The position numbers were made by a program, and so were the translations under genes. DNA of 64,000 nt, from contig NZ_AQXZ01000017.1 of assembly GCF_000380645.1 (NCBI RefSeq), positions 496,001 through 560,000 of the forward strand, read 5' to 3'. Below, piece by piece: positions 1 through 9,122 of the stretch. Source of the stretch: Smaragdicoccus niigatensis DSM 44881 = NBRC 103563. GTDB taxonomy: Bacteria > Actinomycetota > Actinomycetes > Mycobacteriales > Mycobacteriaceae. The number at the start of each line of letters is the position of its first letter. The first letter of the stretch is position 1. The notes under the pieces were generated by a model that was not told the DNA's origin, searched no databases, and was given only the letters and a program-made list of their open reading frames with translations.

Positions 1-46
1 CGGTCTGCAGCGAGCGGTTCGAGTCGGTGTTCGACGAACGCACCGG

Positions 47-928
47 TCAACTCCGTTCTACGGCCGCACGGGCCTGGTTGGCGCGGCGCTCGCCGAGCTT
101 GCCGCCGATGAGCCCGGCCGTCGACATCGCGGTCCGGCGTGGTTCCCGTAGGGCGTTCTTGATCAGTCGGGTCAGTGCGCTGGGCTGACGGACATTCGAC
201 ACCGCCCCCGGCGGACGCGGTGGGTGGTACCGCGCGACGATCTCGGCGCGGGACTCGCCGTAGCCCAGACCCTGGCGGTACCGGGCCCGGATCGTGTGGC
301 GCAGGCGGTAGTGCACGACCGCCGCGGGCTCGAAGTGGATCTCCTCGCCGGCCGCGATGGCGCGCCAACAGAAGTCGATGTCGTCCCCGAGCCGCATTCG
401 ATTGTCGAAGCCGCCGACCTTCTCCCAGAGGGATCGATGGAAGCCCATGACGCACGTCGCCGCCGCCGGCAGATGGGCCATGTAGGTCTGGATGGATTCG
501 GACTGCAATAGCTCGCCGAAGGGGAGTGCCCACGTGGGGTTGAGGCGGAGATAGTCGAGCCGCCCGGCGACCCAGTTGTGGTCTTCGAGTGCTTTCGCCA
601 TGCGTTCGACGTAATCGGGCGCGGCCAGATCATCCTGATCGAGCGTCAGGATGACGTCGGATTTCGCGGCCGCGATCCCGGTATTCCGGGCGAAGGCCGG
701 ACCACGTTCGCCGGTGGCGTCCAGGACGACCAAGGTGTGGAGCCGAGGACGGAACTGTTCACAAATCTGTCGCGTGTTGTCCGTCGAGCCATTGTCTGCG
801 ATCACGACCTCGAACGGTTCGGGAAACGTCTGGGTGGCGAGCGACTCGAGTTGTTCCGCCAATGCACTGCCCGCGTTGAATGCGGGGATCACGACGCTCA
901 GCCGAATTCCGTCACCGGCGAATGACAT
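47..928 (-). CDS. Family 2 glycosyltransferase
   Basis: Transfers a sugar from a nucleotide donor during surface polysaccharide assembly, probably at the cytoplasmic face of the membrane. The N-terminal GT-A fold shows the family 2 signature VVIPAFNAGS, then ADNGSTDNT and a LDQDD acidic motif that would bind the metal and nucleotide. A later GDDIDFCWRA segment fits the ED-type catalytic region. I chose the ATG at 928 because GGGAAG lies 7 bases upstream; an in-frame ATG at 943 has no ribosome site. It is divergent from the O-antigen-ligase-like gene. The acceptor and sugar cannot be read from sequence. Confidence 0.82.
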   Translation of the reverse strand: MSFAGDGIRLSVVIPAFNAGSALAEQLESLATQTFPEPFEVVIADNGSTDNTRQICEQFRPRLHTLVVLDATGERGPAFARNTGIAAAKSDVILTLDQDDLAAPDYVERMAKALEDHNWVAGRLDYLRLNPTWALPFGELLQSESIQTYMAHLPAAATCVMGFHRSLWEKVGGFDNRMRLGDDIDFCWRAIAAGEEIHFEPAAVVHYRLRHTIRARYRQGLGYGESRAEIVARYHPPRPPGAVSNVRQPSALTRLIKNALREPRRTAMSTAGLIGGKLGERRANQARAAVERS

Positions 929-1060
929 TCGAAATCTTCCCATCGTCGCGAATTTGACGAGGTCACACTACAGCTTCCCGGTTGTTCGTTCGCCCGTATG
1001 AACCACCTACGACTACTACATTGTGTGTGGCAGTCGGGCGTCAGGAGAGAGGGGCATGTG

Positions 1061-2434
1061 ATGCCGCAATTGAAAGCACCGCACTATGTGGGCGGTGTCG
1101 CGGCGGTCGCAGTCATGCTCTTCGGAACTCGCTGGGGTTCGCATTTGAAGGTGCCGCCGATCTATATCGGTGACGCGCTGATCCTTCTCGCCTTCGCGCA
1201 CTACGGGATGCGCCGGATCTATTCCAGCGGCGAGCCGTCTCCACCGGGCCGTGACGCACTCCGAATGCTGTGGTGGCTCATGGGTTACGCGGGATTGCGG
1301 TGGTTGCTCTCCGGCGAAGTCAGTCTGGACTCCATTCGCGACGCTGCTCCGTACACGATCTACGTGGCCGTCGGATTGCTTGCCGGCGCCACCGTCGTCC
1401 ACGAGTCCGTTCGAAAGCCCACCTACAACGTGCTCTTCTGGGCCCTCGCCGGACACGCGGCGTGGACGGTCTTCACGACGTTCATCAAAAAGGGCGGCAT
1501 CCACATTCCGGGCATCACGCAGCAGATCTTCGAAGTGCGGCCCGATATCGACTATCCGATCGTCGGACTGTTCGCGGCATTGCTCATCGGCCAGATGAAC
1601 TCGATGCCGAAGTGGCGTCCGGTCATCATGGCGGTGCTGGGCCTGTGCGGTGCGACCGTACTGTCGACGCAGAATCGCGCCGGCTTCCTGGGCGCCGGCA
1701 TGGTGGTGTGTATCGGACTGTTCCTCGTGCTGAACGCACGCCACCGGGACAGCAGTATGGCCTACCTCGTGGCTGCCGCGATCCCGCTGGGAATGGTGGC
1801 CGCGGTGCCTGTCATCGCGTCGACGACGGTCGGCAAGCGCTTGCTGACGACGTTCACCCAAGACGATACGAACGCGGCGACGACCGATGGTTCGGCGACG
1901 ACGAATACCCGGCGTGCGGCCTGGAATCAGCTGATCGAATGGACGAACTCGGACAGCCAGAGAATGGTGTTCGGGCACGGGTTCCGCGACAACATCATGG
2001 ATATTTCGGGTGCCGGCGCCAAATTGAGTGTCGGACTCAACGAATCCGTGCGTGCGCCGCACAGCGGTTGGGTCAACACGTACGCGCACCTCGGGGTGGT
2101 CGGTTGTTTCATCGGCATCATCCCGCTGGTGGTCTTCCTCTTCCTCTTCTGGCGCGAACGACGTGACCTGGCCGAAGACCCGTTCCGGATGCTGATCTAC
2201 TTGACGCCGCTGGCGCTGGCTCTGCCCATCAGCTTCGGTGTCATCCTCGAATCGCCGTTCGGCGCCATTCCGTTCTGGTGGTGCATCGGCGCGGCGCTCG
2301 CGCTCGACGGTGGCTCACCGCCGGCGTGGCTGCGGGAAATCGCGGAACGGGTGCGCCCCGCGAAACCGAAGGCACCGGAGACGAAGCCCGCCCTGCCAGT
2401 CATGCACTCCGCGCCGATGGTAGACCCGCGCTAG
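1061..2434 (+). CDS. O-antigen ligase / Wzy-like polysaccharide membrane protein
   Basis: A 457-residue polytopic membrane protein with about ten hydrophobic segments and a long extracytoplasmic loop (about residues 270-350) before the last pair of helices, the usual plan of O-antigen ligase or polymerase proteins (Wzy_C). It probably polymerises or ligates lipid-linked glycan on the outer face of the membrane. The ATG at 1061 follows AGGAGAG at about 10 bases; the longer frame from 998 lacks a site. The C-terminus is a proline-rich cytoplasmic tail. It converges on the sortase gene with a 4-base overlap. Family assignment rests on topology, so polymerase versus ligase is open. Confidence 0.72.
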   Translation: MPQLKAPHYVGGVAAVAVMLFGTRWGSHLKVPPIYIGDALILLAFAHYGMRRIYSSGEPSPPGRDALRMLWWLMGYAGLRWLLSGEVSLDSIRDAAPYTIYVAVGLLAGATVVHESVRKPTYNVLFWALAGHAAWTVFTTFIKKGGIHIPGITQQIFEVRPDIDYPIVGLFAALLIGQMNSMPKWRPVIMAVLGLCGATVLSTQNRAGFLGAGMVVCIGLFLVLNARHRDSSMAYLVAAAIPLGMVAAVPVIASTTVGKRLLTTFTQDDTNAATTDGSATTNTRRAAWNQLIEWTNSDSQRMVFGHGFRDNIMDISGAGAKLSVGLNESVRAPHSGWVNTYAHLGVVGCFIGIIPLVVFLFLFWRERRDLAEDPFRMLIYLTPLALALPISFGVILESPFGAIPFWWCIGAALALDGGSPPAWLREIAERVRPAKPKAPETKPALPVMHSAPMVDPR

Positions 2435-3114
2435 GCGAGTGCCGCGAAGACGATGACGTTCTGTTCGCTGGCGTCATAGTCCGTGTGGAAGAGGCCACCG
2501 CACGTCAGCAGTGCGATGCGAGCCTCCGGTGGATGCAACGTCAATGCGCTCTGCAGGGCGGTCGGGTCGGTCTTCGAAACCCCGGTCTGCACCTTAATGA
2601 CCTTGAAGGTCAGCACCATGGAGCCGTCTTTGCTCTCCACCCGGATGAGGTCATCGTTCTTGAGCTTGTCGATGTCGTCGAACACGCCATATTGCGGTCC
2701 GGGCTGCGAGTGGCCGGTGATGACGGCCATGCCATCAGCGCCGGGTTGCGGGCCGTCCGACCACCATGCGGTCTGAACGAGGTCGGGGGGAACGCCGAAT
2801 GTCGTCACGATCTGTCCGCCAAGGAACGGGTCGGCTGCCATGACGGTCGGCAAGGTCATGATGTTGGTGTTGATGCCGATCGCCGGGACGTAAAGCTGGC
2901 CCGGATCGATCGGAACGACCGGCACCGGATTGATCGCCGCGACGTTCGATGGCCGGGCGTGCGCGTTGCGGTCCCCGGCGGGAACGTTCGAGGCGGCGTC
3001 GGAGTTGCCGCACGCCACGGCAAAGGCAAAGACCATGGCGGTACAGGCGAGGAGGGACACGCCAGCCGCAATCCAACGGTTTGCGCGCGTGGACGCCTGA
3101 CGTTTTACGGGCAT
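2431..3114 (-). CDS. Class E/F-like sortase, catalytic arginine not evident
   Basis: A 227-residue secreted sortase that should transpeptidate a surface protein. After a basic N-terminus come one hydrophobic segment (about residues 13-34), a short linker and the sortase barrel. The conserved histidine sits in VITGHSQ and the nucleophilic cysteine in LLTCGG. Family members need an arginine a few residues after the cysteine; here no arginine occurs between the cysteine and the C-terminus. The gene lies 8 bases downstream of a small exported protein gene, so the two are probably one operon and may be enzyme and substrate. The start has no clear ribosome site. Confidence 0.75.
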   Translation of the reverse strand: MPVKRQASTRANRWIAAGVSLLACTAMVFAFAVACGNSDAASNVPAGDRNAHARPSNVAAINPVPVVPIDPGQLYVPAIGINTNIMTLPTVMAADPFLGGQIVTTFGVPPDLVQTAWWSDGPQPGADGMAVITGHSQPGPQYGVFDDIDKLKNDDLIRVESKDGSMVLTFKVIKVQTGVSKTDPTALQSALTLHPPEARIALLTCGGLFHTDYDASEQNVIVFAALA

Positions 3115-3122
3115 CGACGCCG

Positions 3123-3530
3123 TCAGGCAGTGGCGAGCTGGCGGCGTCGCGCCGCGTAGGCTCCTGCGGCCAGAGTCAGCGCAAAGGTGCCGGCGAGGCG
3201 AATCGGCTCCCAGTTGCTGATGCCGCTAGTGGCGATCGGATCCGCGCCCGTCGGCGACTGCACCGGGTACATGCCGGGGGAGATGATCGGACGCGCAATG
3301 CCGGCCGGAAGTTGCGGCGAGTAGATCGTGTTCGCGCTGCCGGGTGTCACCACGATCGGGAACGAGCTGATCGGCGGGAAGACGATGACGATCGGCGGTG
3401 GCGGGTCGCCCGGCGTGGGTGGGTAGAACCCTGGGATCGCGGAGCCGACGCCGGTTCCGGCCGTCACTGCAGTCAAAACGCCGGCGGTCGCCATGAGGAC
3501 CCGGGCTGAGTTTCGCCATGGCCGACTCAT
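3123..3530 (-). CDS. Proline-rich exported protein with C-terminal membrane anchor, putative sortase partner
   Basis: A 135-residue protein with a signal-peptide-like N-terminus (MSRPWRNSARVLMATAG, then small residues to GSAIPG), a proline-rich middle (PPTPGDPPPP) and a C-terminal hydrophobic stretch followed by RRRQ. That hydrophobic-plus-basic tail is the architecture of a wall-sorting signal. There is no LPXTG; the nearest candidate, LPAGI, lies about 40 residues before the tail, so the motif is non-canonical or the protein is simply membrane anchored. The ATG at 3530 follows GAAGGAG at good spacing; the longer frame to 3638 does not. Immediately upstream of the sortase. Confidence 0.62.
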   Translation of the reverse strand: MSRPWRNSARVLMATAGVLTAVTAGTGVGSAIPGFYPPTPGDPPPPIVIVFPPISSFPIVVTPGSANTIYSPQLPAGIARPIISPGMYPVQSPTGADPIATSGISNWEPIRLAGTFALTLAAGAYAARRRQLATA

Positions 3531-3634
3531 CGCAACTCCTTCGTTGAATCCAAACGCTGAGACAAGCCGAAGTGTACTCGCCGACAGCTCAAACCTCGCT
3601 GCCTTGACGGGCACGATTCGACATTCTTTCGTGA

Positions 3635-5590
3635 TCAATTACAGGCCTTGAGCGAAATGGTCGTTTGGACCGGTTGCACGAGGGGCTGAATGGGAACTCG
3701 CGGCGCTCCCTGCGAGTTCGGTTCGACCAATTCGTACACGATTTCCGAGGGAATTCCGGGAGCGGTGTCGACTGTTGACAGCACCACTGGATGCCCGAGT
3801 TCGGACCCGAGTTGGTACTGGGCGTCGACGCCATTCACCTTCACCGATTTCACTTGTGCGAAGGCGGTTCCATAGAACGTCACGATCGATCTGTTGACGT
3901 ACGGATCGCGGCCTCCGAAGACGGTACCGATGGCGTATGAGGGGAGTTGGCCGACCGGGACGTTGTTGGTCAGTCGCATTGTGACCGTCGTCGTCCGCTC
4001 ACCGCTCTTCTGGCAGGTTTCTCCGGTGTACGAGATGCTCCGCGACAGGTAGTAATCGAGCTTGTTGCCGCCGCCGTTATTGACCACAACGCTGGCGTAC
4101 GGCGTTCGATCGTAGGGGACCGTGTGACCGATCGGCGTCGTCGCGATGATCGTCTGTTCCTCGGGGTGGCTACTCCACGCCGACACCCGCGCTTCGCCGA
4201 TCGACATGCTCAGGGCGCGGACCGCGCCAAACGTGCTGTTGGTTTTCGTCGTCACCGCCTCGGCGGCGACCTCGGCGATCGAGGTGAGGAATGCCTTTCG
4301 GCCCTCCTGATCGTCGGCGAATCGTTCGTACGACGTCTTCTCGGTGACCGGAACGACGTTGGCGGCGTTGATGATCCCGCCATCGGGAAGGGGCAGTGGA
4401 CCGGTGACCGCCAGAATTCGGGAGAGCGCGAAGGGATCGACGGCAATGACGCCGTCGACGCGCATACCGGTCTTCATCTCCCACAGGTACTGCCAGGTCC
4501 GCGCCGCATCGGGGAAGTGCGGACTCATGTTCGAGTTGTACCAGTTGCCGGTTGCACCGAACTGGCTGTACAACCCCATGAAATCCGGACCGAGGTCGAG
4601 CGGCGGGAAGTCGCCGCGAAGTGAGACGTTGGTGCCGAAGTGATCGACATGGACCGACCCGTTTTCCGCCCGGAGAAGTCCTGCACCACCCACGAATCCG
4701 CCCGTGCCACGCGCCTCGGCGTTGGTCTGATAGATCAGCAGATAGGTGCGCGGGCCGTCGCGGCCCAGCACGGTCGGCAGTACTTGCGCGGCTTTTCGCA
4801 GGTGCTCCACCATCGTCGTCATCTGGATGATGTCGGACTTCGCCTTGTCGATGGTGTCGTTGAAGAATGGAAGCCACTCGACGCGACTGATCTTCGACGT
4901 TTCCCACCGGGCGGCGTTCGCCTGGTCGGCGGCCTCGATCGCGTCCGGAGCAGCCGCCTCGAGGACCGCGAGATTGACGCCGCCGTCGGACCGGCGGAAG
5001 TCCGGCCGGCTCATCGACGACACCGCCGTGAATGCCTTCGGGACCACCTTCTCGGCCACGATCGCCACGGAGTTCACCAGGTGACGCACGGTCTGTAGAG
5101 GCGTTCCGACGACCGGGAGATTGGCGGGTGCTACCCAGACGAACGAATTCGCCAGTTTCCGTGCTTCCGACGCCGCGTCGGCGCCGTTGGTGGTGGCCTC
5201 GTTCGCGGTGCTCATGTCGCCGGCGAGCATCGCCGCTTCGGCGGTTCTGATGTTGTTCCGAACGGAGGTCATGTCGTAGTAGACGCGCCAGACCATCAGG
5301 CCGAACGTCACGACGAACAGCACGGCGAAGATCCCGACCCCGTAGAGCCCCCACCGGACCAGTTCGCGCTGCGAAGCGGTGGGCACGTTGAATTTGAGCG
5401 GCCCGATCTTGACGGTGCGACGTTTGCGCTTGCGCGTGCGGGCGACCGGGGCTTCCGTCGGCTCGCTCGATACGCCGGAGACTTCGGGCGCAGTGACGTG
5501 CTCGACAACAGGTGTGGGTTCGCGACGACGCCGACGACGATTCGACGGGGGACGGTTCGAACCGGAGTGGCGAGCAGTGTGTCTACCCAC
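3635..5590 (-). CDS. DUF4012 domain membrane protein of polysaccharide loci
   Basis: A 651-residue protein with an arginine-rich cytoplasmic head (NRRRRRREP), one transmembrane helix at about residues 78-100 and a large extracytoplasmic domain. The segment GPRTYLLIYQTNAEARGTGGF followed by a GG-rich turn is typical of DUF4012 proteins, which occur beside actinobacterial exopolysaccharide genes. The biochemical role of the family is not established; some members resemble LytR-CpsA-Psr partners in context only. It shares strand with the sortase pair but is separated from it by about 100 bases. Divergent from the sugar transferase, so both probably read from the 309-bp gap between them. Confidence 0.78.
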   Translation of the reverse strand: MGRHTARHSGSNRPPSNRRRRRREPTPVVEHVTAPEVSGVSSEPTEAPVARTRKRKRRTVKIGPLKFNVPTASQRELVRWGLYGVGIFAVLFVVTFGLMVWRVYYDMTSVRNNIRTAEAAMLAGDMSTANEATTNGADAASEARKLANSFVWVAPANLPVVGTPLQTVRHLVNSVAIVAEKVVPKAFTAVSSMSRPDFRRSDGGVNLAVLEAAAPDAIEAADQANAARWETSKISRVEWLPFFNDTIDKAKSDIIQMTTMVEHLRKAAQVLPTVLGRDGPRTYLLIYQTNAEARGTGGFVGGAGLLRAENGSVHVDHFGTNVSLRGDFPPLDLGPDFMGLYSQFGATGNWYNSNMSPHFPDAARTWQYLWEMKTGMRVDGVIAVDPFALSRILAVTGPLPLPDGGIINAANVVPVTEKTSYERFADDQEGRKAFLTSIAEVAAEAVTTKTNSTFGAVRALSMSIGEARVSAWSSHPEEQTIIATTPIGHTVPYDRTPYASVVVNNGGGNKLDYYLSRSISYTGETCQKSGERTTTVTMRLTNNVPVGQLPSYAIGTVFGGRDPYVNRSIVTFYGTAFAQVKSVKVNGVDAQYQLGSELGHPVVLSTVDTAPGIPSEIVYELVEPNSQGAPRVPIQPLVQPVQTTISLKACN

Positions 5591-5899
5591 GGCCGGCGCT
5601 CCAGCATGCGCGGGTGAGGTCGTCGTGCATCGTTGCCGGACCGCCGCTTTCGCGCATTCGACCCTCCTTGAGTCGGCTCATCCTACGTGGAGACAAATGT
5701 GGCGCAAGTGAAATCGGTGCCGAACAAATTGATGTCGCAACAAGCTGGTAATAACAGGTTCCGAGTCTCTTATTGGGCCCGGTAAGAACCTCTGACCGGC
5801 TTGTGTCAATTCGGTGCCAAATTGAGCCTAAGCTGTAACAATTCCAACTGGTTGACAAGGCAGTCGACCAGTTGCGTCCTGGCGAGGGGAACGACGTTT
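5591..5899. promoter_or_regulatory. Divergent intergenic region between DUF4012 and sugar transferase genes
   Basis: About 309 bases without a gene, visibly richer in A and T than the neighbouring coding DNA and therefore a likely divergent promoter region. Short frames run through it but lack ribosome sites. I see no clear hairpin or operator. Confidence 0.4.
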
Positions 5900-7408
5900 A
5901 TGTCTGCGGCCGCGCATTTTGCAGCGGAGGAATCCAAAGAACCTGAGCACTGGTTACCGGAGCCCAAGGTTCGCAAGGCAGCGTGGCGCCCGCAGTTGGT
6001 CAACGGTATTCGTATTACCGACGCGATGGCTGTCACGGTAGCGGTGTTTGCCGGGCAATTCGGACGTTTCGGATTCCGCACGCATCCGATCGTCGCGCCG
6101 GTTGACTCCGAATTCACCTACACCGCGTTGTCGATTCTTCTGATTCTCAGCTGGTTGTCGTTGTTGTCGATGCTGCGGACGCGGACACCGTGGATCGTCG
6201 GCTCGGGACCGGAGGAGTACCGCCGGGTTATTGACAGCACGCTCCGGCTCTTCGGTGGCATTGCCATCGTGGCCTTGGTTTTCCAGCTGAATATCGCCCG
6301 TGGGTACCTCGCCATTGCCCTGCCGCTGGGACTCGTCCTGCTGCTGTTTTCGCGATGGTTGTGGCGGCAGCGTCTCGTGGCGAAGCGACGGGCCGGTGCC
6401 TCGCTGTCGCCGGTCGTGGTGATCGGTAACCCCGATGCAGTCCGCGAGTTTGCCGTGCGGTTCTCGGGTTCCCCGAGCGACGGCCTGCAGGTTGTCGGTG
6501 CCTGCGTTCCGGGTTACGCCGGTCGACGCGGCAAGGTGATCCACGGCGGGAACCGCATGATCCCGATCTATGGCGACGAGCGGTCGATCCTCGAAGCGAT
6601 CGAACACTTCGGCGCCGACACGGTCGCCGTGACGGCGACCGAGCAACTCGGCTCGCGGGGAATCAAGGAACTGATCTGGACCCTGGAGCCGTATGACATC
6701 GAGTTGCTCGTGACCCCGGGTGTTTCCGACGTGGCGGGCTCGCGCATGATGCTGCACCCCGGCAACGACGTGAACCTGATTCACATCAGCAAGCCGACCT
6801 ACTCGGGCGCGCAGCGGGTGGCGAAGACGACGTTCGACCTGTTGTTCGCGACGATGGCGCTGATCGCGGTCGCTCCGGTGATGCTCATCATTGCGCTCTG
6901 TATCAAGCTGTCCAGCCGCGGTCCGGTCTTCTATGCCGCGGAACGCGTCGGGCTCAACGGCAAGCCGTTCAGCATGCTCAAATTCCGGTCGATGGTCGTC
7001 GATGCCGACGCGCGACGCGAAGAGCTCGAGCACCAGAACGAGGCCGGCGGTCCGCTGTTCAAGATCCGCGAGGACCCGCGCGTGACGGGCGTCGGCAAGA
7101 TCATCCGGCGCTACAGCCTCGACGAGCTGCCGCAGTTCATCAACGTGCTCAAGCGCGACATGAGCATCGTGGGACCGCGCCCACCGATGGCGAACGAAGT
7201 CTCCACGTACGACGGTGCCGTACACCGGCGTCTGCTCGTGCGTCCCGGTCTCACCGGCCTGTGGCAAGTCAGTGGTCGGTCGGACCTCTCGTGGGACGAG
7301 AGCGTGCGCCTGGACCTGTACTACGTCGAGAACTGGTCGCTCGTCACCGACTGCCTCCTCGTCCTCAAGACGATCCGCGCCGTGGTTCGACCCAACGGGG
7401 CGTACTGA
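5900..7408 (+). CDS. Polyprenyl glycosylphosphotransferase (initiating sugar transferase)
   Basis: Starts polysaccharide synthesis by moving a sugar-1-phosphate from a nucleotide sugar to undecaprenyl/decaprenyl phosphate at the inner membrane. The 502-residue protein has four or five N-terminal helices, a Rossmann-like CoA-binding middle, then a helix (about residues 315-335) and the catalytic bacterial sugar transferase domain with KFRSMVVDAD, RRYSLDELPQ, SIVGPRPP and RPGLTGLWQVSGR motifs, all expected in the WbaP/CpsE family. The ATG at 5900 follows GAGGGGA; the longer frame from 5801 has no site. A strong hairpin follows the stop. Confidence 0.9.
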   Translation: MSAAAHFAAEESKEPEHWLPEPKVRKAAWRPQLVNGIRITDAMAVTVAVFAGQFGRFGFRTHPIVAPVDSEFTYTALSILLILSWLSLLSMLRTRTPWIVGSGPEEYRRVIDSTLRLFGGIAIVALVFQLNIARGYLAIALPLGLVLLLFSRWLWRQRLVAKRRAGASLSPVVVIGNPDAVREFAVRFSGSPSDGLQVVGACVPGYAGRRGKVIHGGNRMIPIYGDERSILEAIEHFGADTVAVTATEQLGSRGIKELIWTLEPYDIELLVTPGVSDVAGSRMMLHPGNDVNLIHISKPTYSGAQRVAKTTFDLLFATMALIAVAPVMLIIALCIKLSSRGPVFYAAERVGLNGKPFSMLKFRSMVVDADARREELEHQNEAGGPLFKIREDPRVTGVGKIIRRYSLDELPQFINVLKRDMSIVGPRPPMANEVSTYDGAVHRRLLVRPGLTGLWQVSGRSDLSWDESVRLDLYYVENWSLVTDCLLVLKTIRAVVRPNGAY

Positions 7409-7418
7409 CCCAAACAAA

Positions 7419-7449
7419 AGTCACGGTGGGCTGGCTGCCCACCGTGACT
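7419..7449. terminator. Bidirectional hairpin terminator
   Basis: A perfect 13-bp stem (AGTCACGGTGGGC against its complement) with a 5-base loop, preceded by an A-rich stretch and followed by CTCTT. It lies between the convergent sugar transferase and kasA genes and can serve both. Confidence 0.8.
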
Positions 7450-7472
7450 CTTGCGTCCTGCTGTGTTGCCCG

Positions 7473-8723
7473 TCAGTACCGTCCGAAGGCGACAGCCACG
7501 TTGTGGCCACCGAATCCGAACGAGTTGTTGAGCGCGTACTCGATCTTCTGTTCCCGGGCGGTTCCGTGAACGACATCGAGGTCGATCTCGGGGTCCTGGT
7601 TCTCCAGGTTGAGCGTCGGCGGCACGATTCCATCGCGAACGCTGAGCACCGTGAGAACCGACTCGAGTGCACCAACGGCGCCGATCGAGTGGCCCAGCGC
7701 CGACTTCGGTGCATACACCGAAACGTGGTTGCCGATGGCCTTGTTGATGGCCTTCGACTCGGCGAGGTCGCCGAGACCGGTCGACGTTGCGTGAGCGTTG
7801 ACGTGGTCGATGTCCCGCGGTTGAAGACCCGCGGACATCAACGCCCGACTCATCGCCCGCGCCGCACCGGTGCCGGCCGGGTCCGGCGCGACAAGGTGGT
7901 ACGCGTCGGACGTGATGCCGGCTCCGAGGAGCCGAGCGTGGATCGTGGCACCGCGTGCAATGGCGTGCTCTTCGGTCTCGACGGTCATGAGCGCTCCCGC
8001 TTCGCCGAAGACGAAGCCGTCGCGGTCCCGGTCGAACGGGCGAGAGGCGCGCTTCGGTTCGTCGTTGCGCGTGCTCAAAGCCCGCATGACCGAGAACGTC
8101 GAGATCGCCAACTCGTGGATGAACGAGTCGACTCCGCCGGTGACCACCATGTCGGCGTCGCCCATGACGATCATCCGCCATGCGTTGGCGATCGCCTCGT
8201 TCCCGGACGAGCACGCGGAGACCGCAGTGCTCGCCCCGGCCCGGGCGCCCAACTCCAGCGCCAGCACGCCCGCCGGACCGTTTGGCATCACCATCTGCAC
8301 AGCGAGTGGTGACACCTTGCGGTAACCGGCCGTGTGAATGGTGTCCACGGCTTCGATGAGGCGCTCGGCGCCACCGATGCCGGTGCCGAGCGAGACGGCG
8401 AGGCGATCGTGATCGACCTCGGGACTTCCGGCGTTCCGCCACACCTCGCGCCCGAGAACGCACGCGAGTTGCTCGACGAAGGACATCCGGCGGTTCTCGA
8501 GACGAGTCAGCAAAGTCTCCGGATGCACCTTCAGGTGCCCTCCGATGCGGACCGGCAGGTCGTACTTTGTGATGAACTCGTCTTCGAGCGTCTCGATACC
8601 GCTCTCGCCGTTGAGCAGGCCCTTCCACGTGGCGTCGACGTCACCCGCGATTGCTGTCGACGCCGCCAAGCTGGTCACGACGACGTTGGGGAAGTTTCCA
8701 CTCCGAGTGGAAGGAATGCTCAT
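7473..8723 (-). CDS. kasA: Beta-ketoacyl-ACP synthase KasA (FAS-II)
   Basis: Condenses malonyl-AcpM with acyl-AcpM to elongate meromycolate chains in the cytoplasmic FAS-II cycle. At 416 residues it equals mycobacterial KasA, and the active cysteine falls at residue 171 in SACSSGNEA; the two catalytic histidines are in [11 protein letters not shown] and [11 protein letters not shown]. The ATG at 8723 begins 7 bases after the acpM stop; upstream codons of the longer frame are a shadow of acpM. It is the last gene of fabD-acpM-kasA. No second ketosynthase (kasB) follows, since a terminator and the convergent sugar transferase gene come next. Confidence 0.95.
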   Translation of the reverse strand: MSIPSTRSGNFPNVVVTSLAASTAIAGDVDATWKGLLNGESGIETLEDEFITKYDLPVRIGGHLKVHPETLLTRLENRRMSFVEQLACVLGREVWRNAGSPEVDHDRLAVSLGTGIGGAERLIEAVDTIHTAGYRKVSPLAVQMVMPNGPAGVLALELGARAGASTAVSACSSGNEAIANAWRMIVMGDADMVVTGGVDSFIHELAISTFSVMRALSTRNDEPKRASRPFDRDRDGFVFGEAGALMTVETEEHAIARGATIHARLLGAGITSDAYHLVAPDPAGTGAARAMSRALMSAGLQPRDIDHVNAHATSTGLGDLAESKAINKAIGNHVSVYAPKSALGHSIGAVGALESVLTVLSVRDGIVPPTLNLENQDPEIDLDVVHGTAREQKIEYALNNSFGFGGHNVAVAFGRY

Positions 8724-8730
8724 TTGTCGA

Positions 8731-9033
8731 CTAGCCTTCCTGGCCGGCTTCGAACTTTGCGCGAACCGCTGCGGCGACCTCGGTGTCCTCGGACTCGAGC
8801 TTGAGGATGTAGTTGACGGCGTCACCGACCGTGCGCAGCGAAGCGAGGTCCTCGTCCGGAATCTTGACGCCGTACTTGTCCTCAGTCTGGACTGCGATCT
8901 CGACCATCGACAGCGAGTCGATGTCCAGGTCGTCAACGAAGGACTTCTCGACAGTGACCTCAGACGGCTCGATGCCGGTCACTTCCTCGATGATCTCCGC
9001 AAGACCGGCGATGATTTCTTCCTGAGTGGCCAC
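8731..9033 (-). CDS. acpM: Meromycolate extension acyl carrier protein AcpM
   Basis: Carries growing acyl chains for FAS-II on a phosphopantetheine arm. The 100-residue acidic protein has the attachment motif [11 protein letters not shown] with the modified serine at about residue 41. A short C-terminal extension beyond the usual 80-residue ACP core ([16 protein letters not shown]) resembles AcpM of mycobacteria, though it is shorter than the M. tuberculosis tail. Placed between fabD and kasA and surely cotranscribed with them; a GGGAGC-type ribosome site precedes the ATG. Confidence 0.95.
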   Translation of the reverse strand: MATQEEIIAGLAEIIEEVTGIEPSEVTVEKSFVDDLDIDSLSMVEIAVQTEDKYGVKIPDEDLASLRTVGDAVNYILKLESEDTEVAAAVRAKFEAGQEG

Positions 9034-9122
9034 GATGTGGCTCCCTTCTTCGTTGGCTAACTACAACTTCGATACAGCGGAAACTGCCGGCGTGAGTTTC
9101 TCCCTGAACGCCGGCGGAGGAA

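Noticed and set aside
5954-7417. 487-residue minus-strand frame under the sugar transferase.
   Set aside because: Histidine/arginine-rich shadow without any domain; the plus-strand gene has all family motifs.
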